A stretch of 64,000 bases of DNA from Phoronis australis. Lineage: Eukaryota > Phoronida > Phoronidae. The notes beneath the pieces are model-generated. The model ran no database searches. It had not been told where the DNA came from and saw only the letters and a program-made list of their open reading frames with translations. The stretch is from contig NMRA01000032.1 in assembly GCA_002633005.1 (NCBI GenBank), positions 647,692 through 711,691 on the forward strand, in the 5' to 3' direction. Shown here piece by piece: positions 19,901 to 34,900 of the stretch. The position numbers were made by a program, and so were the translations under genes. The stretch's first letter is position 1; every line of letters begins with the position of its first letter.

Positions 19901-22900
19901 TGACTTTCGGGTTCTTGCTCTCAGTGCTACTCCCGGTAGTGACATCAAGGTAAGTCACTCAATCCACCTGTAAAAGAGTTTAGGCATGTCGTTGATGTCA
20001 TGGTTTTAGTCTGAAGTCTTGTCCACCTTGTGTTCTTGAAATGTAGGCCTTAGACATCTAGGTCAAGGACATTTGGCAATGCCTTTTCAATACAAACGAG
20101 ATGCTGCAGCTAGTGTAAATTTGACCGTAGACCTTATTGCTGAACGACCATCTTAGTTTTACGACTTGAATGAACTTTAAGATACGCCAGTCTTAGCTAT
20201 GACTGACTTTATGGTCCCTGGCTCTTTGATGTTGAGAAAATAGTTAAATTTTGGTACTTGCAGGCGTTTTAAATGAAACTGACTTTGAAGTTCCAGAGGA
20301 TCTATACTATGTCGCTGGTGCTGTTCAATGTGAAAAGAAATCCAAAGAATATCCAAAATTGATCTATTTGACAAATATGCAGTGACTTTATGTTGTGCAA
20401 AGTACGCCACTTGATGGTGTGTTTTCACAGAATGAACACGAGTACACTAAATTTGTCGTAGACCTAGAAAACAAGTGACAGTTAAGTAATTTTCACTTTT
20501 GCAGGAGATTATGGGCTTTCCATTGAAACATTTCAATCCATGTTACCACATGATAAAACATTGATGAGCACAATGCCACCACAACCTCATGAGGGGCCAG
20601 CCATAGAATTTCAGGTGGTTAGGATCAGTGCAGAAATGTCCCTGCATGTCTTTTGGGAATAGACTGGTCAATATACACTCAAACGTTTAATTAGCTAGCT
20701 AGGCACAACATTTATTAACCTACCTGAGCACTGGGAAGTGTCAAAGAAAAACACCGCCACCATTGTCATGGCTGGTGTCGTAAACTGGTACTGTGTACAC
20801 AGTACGTTAAGTGTTACGATTATAGAAAAGTCTGAAAGGTGTGGTCATTTCAATAATTCTTGATCCATACCCAAGAATTTGTCATATTGTGTTAAAAATA
20901 AACATTTATTGTACAGGCATGCAGGTAACCAGTTAATCAGCTGGCTTCAAATTTTACGAAATTTTCAGTCCACATGATTTGTTAATTGACCTTTTTACTG
21001 ATAACAAAAACCAGCACTTGCGATTCCTAGAGTGTAGATTTCTAGTATAATTCAAGTCTTCCATTCCATGCATTTTCAAGGACGTGTAACACAAGCGATC
21101 GTCTACTCGTTAAGCTGGTTGTTGTTATTGGACAGAAGTTGTCTCATTTAGTCGATATGGTAAAGTGAACTTCGAACTATGGAGGTCATTATGAAATGAC
21201 CTCCATAGGTCATACTTTATTACATCTCTGCTTTGGATGAGTGGTATCCCACAATTCTTTGTAGTACATGGCAAATCACACTTTCTGTAAAAAGGTCAGT
21301 TGAATTTAAACTCTTCCTGTTTCGTTAACTATGTGGAACATGCCACAATTTATGTATTGTTTCAATTCATCTCCAGTCTGTTCAAAAAGTACTAGACAAT
21401 CTTCTCATCTCCCACATCGAGCTGCGCACCGAAGACTGTCTTGATATCAAGCGGTATGTCCATGAACGAAAGGTGGAAAAGATTGTGATAAAGCTGGACA
21501 ATGACTTAAAACAGATCAAGGCAAAGTATGTTCAGGTACGAGCCTGTGTTGTTGAGTGTGTTATAAATTTTTTATTTAATGAAAAAAGTGGAAGCGCTCA
21601 GAGGAGTAATACTTGGCAAAACGGATTGAAAAACTTTGAAAAAGTGGACAATTAAAGCAGAAACACCTATGGTGACGACCAGAAACTCTTATGGTGACGA
21701 CGGCCGTGATACTAAAGAAGATTGAGACATAGCTGATAACAGTGGCACTAACAACAACATCGACAATGACGTCAGCAACACAACGACACTGAAGCAGACT
21801 TGTTAACAATGACGACGCAACACTGCCAATGAGAGTGACGTCGCTGCCAGTGACAACAACGCTGCCTACACCGAACATGACAACTACTATGATGCTACTG
21901 CCAATGACGACAGCAATGTTTACACAACATCGGCGAGACGGAAGCACCCGGTGGCTGACTAACTCTCTTGTGGCATTACCTTAAGTGCACTGAATACTTG
22001 TAAAGAAATGAAAAGTTGCATGTAATAAAAATGAAATGATGTATTAGAAAACTGTAGCAGCGTTTTTGAGATTTTATCTTGAGCATTGATATGAAACAAA
22101 GTTTTGTTGTCTTATTGATAGCGTTCTTCTGCTGTGAAATGTGCTTTTTTCATCCCTTACTGAATTTTATTGAAAATCGGTCATATGGCAGGATTCATAG
22201 CAGGCAAAAACAAATTATGCAGTCTTTCTACTTTCAGAAAATTGCTTTCTCTGAGTTAAAATCTATAGGTTTGTGTCGATCAGGGCTTGAAATTTTCCGC
22301 GGAAACGCGGATTTCCGCTTTTTTCAAATGTTCTGTCCACGCATTTTATTATATTTCCGCGTAAAAAAAATCGGATTTGATATAAAATTTCTGCGGCAAA
22401 TTCCTCTCTTACCGCGGCGGCTGATGACGTTCACCTCGAAAAGCAGAAGTTGCTTTTTATGTTTCGGAGGAACGTATATTGTCAACATTGCCGGGGCATA
22501 GCGTGGTGGGATTTTCAATGGCGTCTCGTGTGATTGTAAACCGCGATGACAAATACTACGGCTCTGCAGCCAAAAATGTGTGGGGTGGGAGTGGAGGAGT
22601 GGATGGACGAGATAAAAAGACGCAGACGCATGCTACTGATGGTGGTAACGTTTTTTTTTAGTCCTACCGATTTTTGTCGGTGCAAGGTGCACATCGACTA
22701 TTTCAAGGCTGGATAGCGAGCGTGTTTCAGGCCGTAAAAGTTTCCGCGTTTTTTGTCATTGGTCATTCCAAGCCGTGGTCGATAAGGTCTTACATAACCT
22801 TAGCAACACATGTCTCAAGGTACACTTGCTATCGAAATATTCTTTTAATCTGTGGGTGATTCATGCTACATTCAATACATGGTGTGGTTGAAGGAGTATT

Positions 22901-25900
22901 ACCATAATGCAGCCACATAGCTTTTAGATAATACAATAAGAGTCAGAATGTCATCCTGAGAAGTTGTGTTTTACAGATACTCGAACATATTGTTCAACGC
23001 CTCACCAGGTTCCACGTCCTTCCCTCTAGAGGTGTCGAGTCACTATCCAAGTTTCAAATTCTACAGGCACGGAACCAGTTCAGACAAAACCCACCCCACA
23101 ATTTGCAGGTAGGCATGGGTAAAGGTTCTTAATTTGTTGAATTTATCCAGTTCCATTTGCAAACTAGATGTTGTTCTGAGTTGATAGCTCACTGCGAGAT
23201 TTTGGTAACCCACGGTCTCGCATTCACAGCATTATTAGAAGACCTTCAAAAATGAAAAAAGGTACATTTTGGCAGTAATTTTGTCCAGGTGAGATTTACC
23301 ATTACTGTGAATAACTGGCTGGTTACACATTCCGACTCTGAAGGTGAGACAAGTCTGTTTAACACTGAGAATATATTGTACTAGTTTGGTAATAGTAACT
23401 TACAAGTGTCCCAGATTTTGAGAACCAGTTCGAGACCTGTTATTGGTTGTCAATTGGGTGCGGGACCCCCTCAAGTGACTCTTACAAATTAATATTCTTT
23501 TATTTACTGAAACATTGACTTATCTCGTGTGATTTTCAAGATAGGTGTCATTTGTGACTTGTGCGTTAATATCAATTCTTAATTTACTGATGACTAGTTG
23601 TGTGCCCCCATATAGATGTGTAGGCGCATTGTGCTGTCGTCTCCGTCTGTCCGGTGTCCGTCTGGCATCTGCTGCAGTATTTCCAAAAACCATGAAGGAT
23701 ACTTAAATTTGCCAACATGGACGGGACGGCACGAGCAAATATTCTGATGGATTTGACTTTTTCTGTGTCCCCTAGTGTAGGATTTGACTATTTCTGTGTC
23801 CCCTAGTGTAGTGTTCATGTGGTCAAATACATTACGTGGCACTTTTTGTCTTTTATGGTAGACTCTATATTTTCCGAGTTCTACAGATTCTCATAAAATT
23901 TGGGAAACTGGTTAATGTTATGGAGACAGTGACACTTTTCTATTTTGGACAAATTCTATGTAATCTACCTAGGGGCATTTGTTTTGTTGAACCTCAGTGT
24001 CTGCCAAGTTCCTTGATGGATCCTCGTGAAATTTGGAGTTTGTGCTCTAAGTGAGGAGAGCACAGCTGGACAAGTGCGATTACTGTGGTTTCCTCCAGTG
24101 AAAATTTAGGCATTCTTTGTGTATGCCTCTCTATCTTAAATGGATATTCGCATAATTTAGCTTATAAGTTTCTATCAAGAAGAAAATTACAGCACCTGCC
24201 TTGTTTCTGGTGGATTTTACCTATGCTATATCGCCTAGTGACTTTATTAACATTTTTTGTCATTTTTATCTGCCTCCCTGTCCTCCAAACAGCTTGAAGA
24301 AATTCTTATGAAATGCAGTAGCTTTGTTCCTATGGAAGAGATCATAGCTGACATTGATTTTCAGGTGGATCAGACTAATGTGGTGTCCCCTTGTGACAAT
24401 TTTAGTTTTCTTTGTCTGCATCGATATCCACTAAGTTCTTTGATGTACTTTATGAAATTTAACAGACGAGATCCTACTGAGAGCACCGATGACATTCATT
24501 TTCAGACAGACGTGCCTACTGTGTTGCCCCCTTGTAGTGGCAATTCTATTGCACCTGCCTCAATATCTACAGTTTCTCGATGGGTCATCATGATGTTTGG
24601 AATGTGTGAGGACAGCACGGCTGTCATTGCTCATTTTAGTGAGAATGATAAAAAAACTTACCATCCCTTATTTGTGTGTTGTATGCGATTCATGTAGGCG
24701 CATATCAGTCTTTGTTTTAAAAGTTGTCATAATTATAACTGACATGTTTGTAGGGGTTGAAGATTGGTTTTCTTCAATATTTTTTTAGAAAATAGGAATG
24801 TTAATGTAGGCTTTAGCTATTAAGAAATCTTATGAATTCATTGCTTTGACTAAGGAAATGCAAATACTTAATGGAATATCCAATGACATTGTCATTTTTA
24901 TTAAATTTTTGTCCTGAAAAATATGTAGCATTAGGCAAAGAACACTGATTTCGTTTTCTGTGAAATGTTCTGGAATTCCGTGGTCAGCATAGACACTCAT
25001 TCAAACAATAGGTCAATTCTTTGTCAAGGAAAAAGTTGACCATTACATATTGTATCAGTTAGTTAGACACACTGTCTCTCAATTAAAACTGAAGGTCGAT
25101 TTTGACAAGTGAGCGTTGTCTCATTTTCAGCGTTTTCAAATGGGGGCAATAGAGGGAGACTTTGCCTTGTGCATGAGTCTTTATCATGGCTTTGAGTTAC
25201 TCCAGCTTCATGGGCTACGGTCACTGTACAACTACCTGGACAGTCTGGTGAATGGTGACAAGGGGTTTGGTCGCACACGGTCCGAGCTTGTGCGGAACGA
25301 CACTTTTAATGATATCATGAACTTCCTGCAGGACAAGTACGGCAAAAAGTAAGTGCAGTGAAATTTTGCGCACTTTTCATTTTTATGTGCCCACATATTT
25401 ATATGTGGACGCATTATGCCTTCGTCTCCGTCTGTCCGTCCGTCCGGCGTCCGTCCGCTTCCAAAACGCCTTGACGCTGTTCTTTGCTACAATTTCTTGC
25501 GTCAACCCCCGCCTGACAGTGTGAATTTTCGCTTCCATATTCCCTTTTTAGCCATCCAGAATAATTTTGTTTCTACATTGGCCAGTTTCAGCCTGAACAA
25601 ACTTCTTACCATTTGAGCCTGAAATATCTACGACGCAGACTGACTGAAAATTGGCGATAGTTGGTAGGAGGTGCACGCAGCTAGCTACGGGCATGGCACA
25701 CTCGGGCCTAGGGAACATTGAGCCGGAAAATATGAAGTAGACTTGACATCGCAGTTTTGGGGGACATTGGAACGGAGGAATATCGTAAAGCACTGGGTCT
25801 TTCCTAACAACAGCTTAAAAGCACAGCGTTACGCCAGTTTCTTTTACTTAGGACTGTTGCTGTTCTCTTTTGATGTCTGACTTTTTTAGTGGTGCACGTG

Positions 25901-28900
25901 CCTAAGTTCCCACACCGAGTGCATGTTACCTTGACACCAACACGTGATTGACAGGTTACTCATATGTAGGCCCTACGTGCGTGCTGAATCCCGCTGCTAT
26001 CTTTGGTCATTAAAAACGAGACGCATATTGAAAGAAGCCAATATATTACTTGACAGCCTTTCCAAGTCAAGATTGCCTGTCGAGACATTGCGCGCAAGCA
26101 GCGAGACCGACCAATGCCGCCGTGCGATAGTGTAGGTGATATTATAATAGGCTATAATCTGGACATTTGCATGTAAAATAAATGTGTTTTCCACCACGAC
26201 GTTGGATAAGGTGGTCGTTTAAGAATTAATTGAAACATCGCTATGGGATGTGAAAATGTTATTGAGTCATGGAGTGCTGAATATAAACATTCCAAACACA
26301 AAACACCTGGATTAGTTTTTCAAACTTTATTACATCTAATTTAAAACTGCTCTCTGACTCGGAACTTGACAGCGACAGCTACCACGGGACTGTAACCTTG
26401 GTGTCAGCTGTGACCTCTGCAACAACGTGAAGCTTGCACGCGCGCACTTATGCGGTGTCACCGCTTGCAATCCAAGTGGAGCGCTGCGTGGTCAGTGGTC
26501 GTCTGCACACTACAGTTCTAACAAACTGACAAGACCACAGGATGGCACAGGTCTATTACTCAGCAATTTTTTAAAATTTAATTGCGAATGACTAATCTGA
26601 GGGCAACAGAACCTTTGTTGGGATCATCCGCTGTTATGAAGTTTTTACCGTCATTTGGCGACGTGACGATAAAGCTCTTTGAAAAGTGCTACGCGTTCCG
26701 AGTACGTGTGCCGTGTGGGGACTAATAAATCACAAGGTAAGATTAACCACCCAGGGCGGTTGTCTGTCGTAATAAGTGCCCATGTTCGGTTAACCGCCCA
26801 CCCTGGATTTCTTGAAATTTCACGTTTAAGCGCCCATGTCTGGTTAACCGGCCACCCCCGATTTTTTGGCTTTGCCAATTTAACCGCCCAGGGCGTTAAC
26901 CCGAACGTTTACGGTACATACCAGATAGGGAATCTTACAAGTGTCTCTGGTTTATGGCATGGAAATTTCGTCAAAATCCGGAGGCTTGCCGAGGGATTTT
27001 GACGAAATCTCCAAGAGGTTTTGTCCATGTCATAAACCTGAGACGAGTGTAGGATTTGTTTTCTCACATGAACCGTAAAAACGTTCTTTTTGCCGAAAAA
27101 CTTTGCGGTGTCTAGAACTTTCAACCACATGACGCAAGTTTTGTAAAAACACGCTTGGGCAATGCAAAGTAAACATTACTTTTTGTTAATAATTTTGTTT
27201 AAACTTCACAATTGATTGTAAATTGTATTTAGCTTTGGTAACAAACATTAAAGGTAGAATCTTATAAATATTCTTTGGCGTTGTAACATTAAAACTTAAC
27301 AAATGTTTATAAATAACAGTCAGCAGGGATTCCCTGCGTGAGCACTGAACTGACCTTAAGACAGCACAGCTGGTCAATCTCAGTTCGTGATATGCTAAGT
27401 TGGGGCTTCAGGTTATGGTTCGTCTCTGTTTGAATGAACATGGATGAGGAATTCGCTGTCGAAGACGGATCCGTTAAGAAGTTGTTTGCATGTCCTTCCG
27501 ACTGGGAGTACGTGCATGTACTGTGTTGTAATGACTTGGTTAGGGTCGCAGTCGATGTACTGGCTTGACTGCCAGTTGTTACACTTATACATTTTTCCGT
27601 TTCAGCTCATTTTGTTAGTCTGGCTTCATGTATGTTAAAAGAAAAATCTGTCCCATTTTTTTCTTACCGTGTACCTTGCACAGTGATTACAGTTGCGACA
27701 CCTGATTTGTCAATCATAACCTTGTCTCCTTCATGGAATTCCGGCATTTTTTGGTTGTTGGTATTATTGATATTTTGCAGATGACAAAATGTAAGGCGTA
27801 TGGATTTTTACTTCGTACTATTTTGTGATTCGCCCATGTAATATCAAAAATAGTATGTACTCGCTGTTATTAACCAGTCGTGTCGTAACACATTCCAGGT
27901 CATGTGAGATAATACACATTTGAACAATTTAATCCTCACAATTTATTGTTTCTGTCTTACATACAGAAGCTAACTATATGTATATAATTCATTGTATTAG
28001 CTATTCAATTATCTGCGCAACTTAAAAATAGATGTACTTAACAAAAAGCAACTGAATGAATTATGCTATATGTTGAAAAGTGTATCTTCATAATTCACAA
28101 GCTATCATTTTTCTCACATTCAATTATTTTTCATATAAATAATCTTCAAATACTATAAGAAGAAAAGTTCCATGGGCAGTATCCAATCCTTCTGATTTTG
28201 AGGAAACCTTGTTGATTGGAGTTGGTTACACTTCTCTTGCTGTCATGCTGGTGTCTGAGTCACAAATCAACTATTTATCCACATGAGGTCTAGTGTATTG
28301 TGAAAATAAGGAATCCAGTTGTTGTTTTATGTGTTTGGTTAAACTGAAAATTGTAGTGAGCGATTTGGACCACGCCAATGAATCATTGCCACTTAATGCT
28401 CTGTGGTAGCAGAAAAAATCACATTCGTTGCCTACCCAAAAACTTGAAGAAAAGAACAAAAAGTGCTAACATGACCCATATGTTCTCCAAACAGATTGTA
28501 GATTTGAGGCCCTGTGGGTCGACCGACCCATAGCCACCCTTTCTAAAATTATCTTTGGCTGTTGAAGAAGGTTTTGATAATCTTATCTTTCTGAATTTGA
28601 GAAATGATGGCTTGTAGGATGAGATAAATCTTCTATGATAGCCGTTGCATTCTTTACATGGTACTCAGAGTTAATCTGTTTTACAGTATGTCAATTGTCA
28701 TTATCTTGTTGTAGCAAACACTTCCTTAGTCATAGCAACGAAGTGGACCTAATGTGTAGAAGATATATTCATAGGGGGCATTCAAGTCTCCAAATGCCAT
28801 CTTCGTAACTGGCAGTGTGTTTCGATCAGTCAGCAATCCGCTGTCTGAACGCCATGTTTTGTCATTAGCGTCACAGTTACACTTCCTGTTGGGCTTGTCA

Positions 28901-31900
28901 CATGTGTTGGTCATTCCACAGGCACACTTGCCACTGCCTGGTGCTGCACCACCCCAGTAGTACATGGGAACACCGTCTCTAGAGTACCACGTGCAGTAGC
29001 CAGTTATTGGGGTTGCGTAACAGTCTAGCTTAATGAACTGTTCACACTTTGCAGATATGTTGATTGCTGCTGTTATTTGCTCAATGGACGCTTGGTAAAC
29101 AACATTCCTCTTTGTACTGTAAGATTTAAATGATAAACCTGGACCAAGTTTTGTCTTGGACTCAATTTTATGGTGCATGACTATCATAGGCACCCCATAG
29201 TGACTGTTCATTAAGCATTCCACCTCAAAACTGTCCACACCCCCTGGGCCGTCGGGATCTATAATGTACTTGCCGTCATTTGAGTATCCAGCGTTATTCC
29301 AGTCTGTACAAGTAGAAGGAACTGTAACAATAAATTGAACGTAATCAGTACAATCTTAAAACTTCACAGTTTCAATTGACTTCAACTAAATTTTAGGCCA
29401 TATTGGGAACACAGATGTGTGCCGCGGTACAACACTAAGGGGGTCACCTATTTGTGCATGAAGTCGTGCATGGAAATATGAGTTTGCCCGTTATTACGTG
29501 AAAGTTCAAGCCACCAAATAGACAAACATATTAATGCTAATTTTCATACGCATTTGTTTTCATAAAGTTTCAATTAGAATACTGTCAAAATATGGTGTCT
29601 GATTCTTAATAGTACTTTTTAAGCAGTGTATTGCACAAGTGAAAATCCAAATGTTGGAAGTGAGCGCACGTTAACAAATGTATTGGAAGTCCACAACAGC
29701 TGTGAATGTTCGCAGTTTCACATACATTTATATTCATATTTACCTGCTTTGTTACCTGATGTCTTTAAACAGTGATGGAAGTTGCCAAATTTAAAGCGGC
29801 AAAGACATTGTTTACCATGGCGACATCAATTTTTTGTGCTGGTCGCTATTTTTGCAATGCAGTGCCATTTAAATATGCCGCAAGTGCCAGCAAACAGGTG
29901 GTGGAGACACATTAAAACAGATAGTGAAGAACACTGCTTAAAGATAAGTATCCCTAGTCATATTTATGAAAATAACTGCCTTAAAAAAGTGAATTTTTAA
30001 TTTCCATATCGATACTATGCATTTAAGCATGACTGCTTAAAAGCAGTCTGAAATAAGCCTTTGATTAATTAGGCGTGCTTATGTAGTGACTGTATTATAG
30101 TTTACTCACATTTGGCTGGCATTGCTCTGCATTGGTCAAGTTCTGTCTTGATCCCCTTCAAGTTAACTAAGTTCCTCTGACATTGTTGACGAGCTGTATC
30201 AGAGGCATTCATCTCTTGGTTATGATTGACCTGCCTGTCCAGAAGGCTGTTCTTGATACGCTCACATTGACGCAGTGCACTGCTCTGCTTTGTGTCCCGT
30301 TCTTGAAGTTGTTTTAAGGACTTTTCACACTGCATATTCTTTACTGCCAAATAAGTTGTACTATCTAAAAGTTGTTGACGGGTGATGGTGGTAATATTAA
30401 GAGCCACTGGTGTCCCATGTCCACAACTCGCCAGCCCTGTAAGCATCACTGCCAAAACAATGTAGTCCATGGCTGTTTTTGTATGGCCCACATGGTCAGT
30501 TGGCCTTCCTTAAATAGAGGATGCTGAACACTGTACTGAAACCGAAACTTCTGTCCCTTTTAATTTTTGTATGACTAGATATCCTGTTGGAGGTAAACTA
30601 ACCTACTGTGGTGGAGATCATGTTTCAGCTTGAGTGGCATTTATTTATGTAGCATGTGAGAGTTCTTGAAATTTTAAGTCTAGAGTTCTTTCTTGGAATG
30701 TCCTGTTGTACTTTCTGAATGTTCTTATTTAGTGGCAGTAATTCATGTTGTATTTGGCAATGGTCCTTATCTTCATCATTCATCTGAGGTATTCAAAAAT
30801 GAAAGTATTTTTTGTTTCTTATTTCATAGAAATTGAAAGAAATGAAGTCGACATAATTCACACGTGTGTGAAAATTAATTCCTGTAAGTTTAGGATATAT
30901 TTTGGGAGTGTTTGTCCTCATGTGAATAAGAACATCGCTTGAAGACAGAACACATGATAAAAAAACAGAAAGTGAATAAATGTGTGGTGCACAATCTGTT
31001 GTTCTCTCTAACAGAAATCTGCCTTTGGATTGAAATGTTAAAGGGGCATTTCATTTCTTTTTCCGACTTACAGAATTGAAGAGTCACTTGCCCTTGAGTT
31101 GGAACTGCTCAATTTTGAAAGGGTTGGCCTATAGCTTTTGATATTCTTTTTACTTGGCAAGGTGACACCCTGAACGACTTGTTCGTGAATGGACACCAAT
31201 TTTTGAGTGCAGAAAAGGTTTGAGACATTGTTTTGTCTGAGTAGCCCATTTCATTATTTTTGTTTTTATGATAAGCAAAAAAGAGAACTGCTCATTGAGT
31301 AGGACATTTTAAAATGTTGCCACTTTCAGTGGGTCAATTTGCTCCGGAATACCATTTGTATTTAACAGTGAGTCCCAATATATTGTAACGGGGGCGGTAT
31401 CTACGACCAAGACGTCCCGATTTTAGGAGAGCAATGCAGACTGAGGGTGATATTGAAAACTAAATAATTGGTGAATAATTAGGTTTATTTTATATTTCAC
31501 ACTTACAAGCAATCCAGTTGTTCCATGATCTAGTATCGTACTGTGTGATTTATACAGTTCTGATACACGGGCAGGCCAGTCACTAATTTATAGTTGTATG
31601 TGCATGAACAGGGCAATTTAGTTGTTCAGATCCGAAAGGTGGGCTGCAGTCAAGCTCGGGAGGAGCCCGAGAATTGCTGGGGCTAAACTATTGGCAACTC
31701 AGTTTGGGAAGAGCCACAAAGCTGCACAAATAGTTGGAATTTTGTTTGAGTGATATTGTAGTTGTTAACGTCTTGAGCTTTGCGATTGAACTCCTTGTGT
31801 CTCACAGAGATGACGCTTAAGTAGACAGTTTCAACCAATCAGACACTATCTGAAGGGCAGGGCCCATAATTCGTAGGTTCTGGCCACAATGTGGCCAAAT

Positions 31901-34900
31901 ATGGTCATGTTCAAAGGACCCAAAAATCATAGGAAAATTACATACGTAATGATCAGCTTGACCACTAGAGGGCGCATATATCTTAACTTTATAATCATGT
32001 CCAGGGCACTCCTGTTACAATAAAGCAGGATTCTGTAATTAACTATTGAAGCTTTGAGATCTATCGCACCAAAACTTCATGATTTTAACCCCAAGGTGAA
32101 ATGGCTTTGATTTTTGGCAAGAAACCACTGTTTTGTAATTGTACCGGTATGCCTTCAAATACTCCAGTGATAAAAGTTAATTTCTCTCAATACCCCATGC
32201 CCAGACACATAGATCGCAAATGGTACACCCTGGCTGTATAGGTCACAAAACAGATGTTTGAAAGCTGGACTCGCTCATATGTAGTTCTTAAGCAAGGTCA
32301 AAGGGAAACCAAAAGTGGAACATGCAGTCTGGGGATAATTAACAAACACATAAAATATTCTGTGTTTATCTTGAGTTGAGGTTTTACCAATTCCAAGCTC
32401 AACTTTCTTAATGGTGGTTTGCTGCTTATCTCAATCATGAATTCAATTTCTCCAAAGCCAGAAACTTGAAGGTTACATCATCGCAAACTAATAAACAACC
32501 ACAACTTAACTATTTTAGACAGCAATAACAATTATTTGCTTTTGGTTTTATTGAAAACCTCATTTTTATGCTACTTATCTCAATCATGAATTCAGTTTCC
32601 CTAAAAGCAGACGATTGAAGGTAACACCAGGTCAAACTAATAAACAAGTGAAAACTTAGCAACTATTTTTCAGACAGTGATAACGATTGTTTTGTTTGTT
32701 TGTTTGTTTTCGAAAAATTGTATACCCTCAATTTCAACCTGCTTGTCTGAATCATGACCTCAGTATCTCTAAAACCAGAAACTTGAAGGTAAAAGCATTT
32801 CAAACAGTGAAAACTCAATAACAGCTATTGTAGTATTTTCAGACAGTGATGATTATCGTTTGCCATATAATGGTTGTTTTGGATTAAAAAATTGTGTACC
32901 TTCACTTTTAACGTATAAGGTAAATAAAGGTTTTTCAATTTTTGTGGACCCATTTTCGTAATTGGGTTCTAAGTAATAAAACAGTTTAAGTGAAATATGA
33001 AAAAATACTTGTTTTGCCCATGTGTGACTGAGCCGTGGTGAAAAAACAGCTTTGAGATTAGACATAGACACTCTGAGCATGAGGTGTTGATAACAGCTCA
33101 CAAGACAGATGAGCCAAGAAAGGATGTTTATTCTGTTTTAGTTAATGTGACATTTCCATTATGCAGAGTTAACTGTCCTCCCACCTAAGATTGTGTAGGC
33201 CGTCTCTGTGACCTCAATCACTTACTCTTTCTATAATTACCATTAATTCTGCCTTCCGTGACAAAAGTCAACTTTTGATCTTAGACAGCTTACCATATGA
33301 AATTGATCTCAAATTCTTTGTAAGTCAAATTAGAATTGATTTCGGAGCTGTCAGTTCATTTTTGCTTAAAACCAGGCTCTGCCAGGTAGCTTATTGTAGC
33401 GTATCATTTTATGCACTGAGCTTGGGCCATAGGAATAACAAACTGTCAGAAAACATCTCACTTGAATAAGTAACAAATTCGTACCAGTTTTATAGAGGGA
33501 AGTTGTCTCAATAAAAATTTAAAATTTGACATCTTGAATGTAATGCTGGTTCATGGCTGCTTTTAATTCCCACAAGGAGTATAGTATTTCTCGTCCCATG
33601 CTCGGCAACTCTGTCTGTTTTTGCATACTTTTCACAATGACAGCTGGCATGACTGTCAAACTTTGAGAGTTTTTGGATCCTCTAAAGGTGCGTTTTCATG
33701 TTCCTAAGGATGATAATGTATTATAGGAACTAAACAGAAGTGCTGTGTTTGCATATACTGTGCTGAACAAGCTGCAATTGTATTGATTTCATTGATGATT
33801 TGCAAGTGTGAAAAATGTCGGCAAAAAGATGACCTTTGTAGCAGTGACATACCTCGCGGGCTCACATACCTCATCATAAAGTTTTATTCTTCTGCACCAC
33901 CTCTTGGTACTTACTAGACAGTGTTCAGGGATTTTCGGCGGATCATCTTTGTCACAGAACTCATTCTTGCGCAACTTTCAGGCCACTTCATATTCACATA
34001 ATAGTAGCCATTTCTTTTATTTCTAAGTCGTCACCATGATAGGTAATTGGGCTATAATTTCCATTTAATGATAGTCTTATGTTAGTACGTTGTATAACAA
34101 CACATAGAATGCTCGTGTGAGCTACNTACGTAATGCACAGCTTGACTACTAGAGGGCGCATATATCTTAACTTTATAATCATGTCCAGGGCACTCCTGTT
34201 ACAATATATTAAGCAGGATTCTGTAATTAATTATTGAAGCTCCTAGATCTATCGCACCAAAACTTCATGATTTTAACCCCAACATGAAATGGCTTTGACT
34301 TTTGGCAAGAAACCACTGTTTTGTAATTGTATGCCTTCAAATACTCCAGTCATAAAAGTAAATTTCTCTCAATACCCCATGCCCTGACACATAGATCGCA
34401 AATATTACACCCTGGCAGGTCATAAAACAGATGTTTGAAAGCTGGACTCCCTCATATGTAGTTCTAAACTTGGAATTTTCCCCCAGTGGAGGCATTTTGT
34501 CATTGCTGTGCAGTTCATGACACTGAATTGTGCCAGAATCTTGCCAAGCTCAAGTTGTTTCCTAATCGCTTTCATTTGATAGTCTCTGCATTTAAAAAAT
34601 TGAGTGCTAGTTACCTCGGTGTTGTGAGCCTCCAACCTGTGCTTTGCATAGGTACCAGTTAGTAAGAATTTAAAGTATGTCATGCATCAAGATATTGCAA
34701 ATACAGTTGTATAAGAATATGACACCCAGTTCCTTATCATAATCCTTGTTCAGCCTGTCCTTTACGTTCTGTTACTAGAGACTAGTGTGAAGTCAAAGGG
34801 TAACATACTCTGGCAAAAATATTTGAGCTAGCATTCAAGAAATGAGTGAAGAATTACCAAAGTGCTGGCTGAAAGAATGCAAAGCAAGACTGCAAACTTG

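Noticed and set aside
21576-21947. 123-codon Val/Ser-rich minus-strand frame
   Set aside because: It is the complement of a simple AATGACGACA-type repeat; low complexity, not a gene.
24257-24697. 146-codon plus-strand frame in FANCM intron 6
   Set aside because: It is translation of the old core-repeat element; the residues repeat with the DNA unit.
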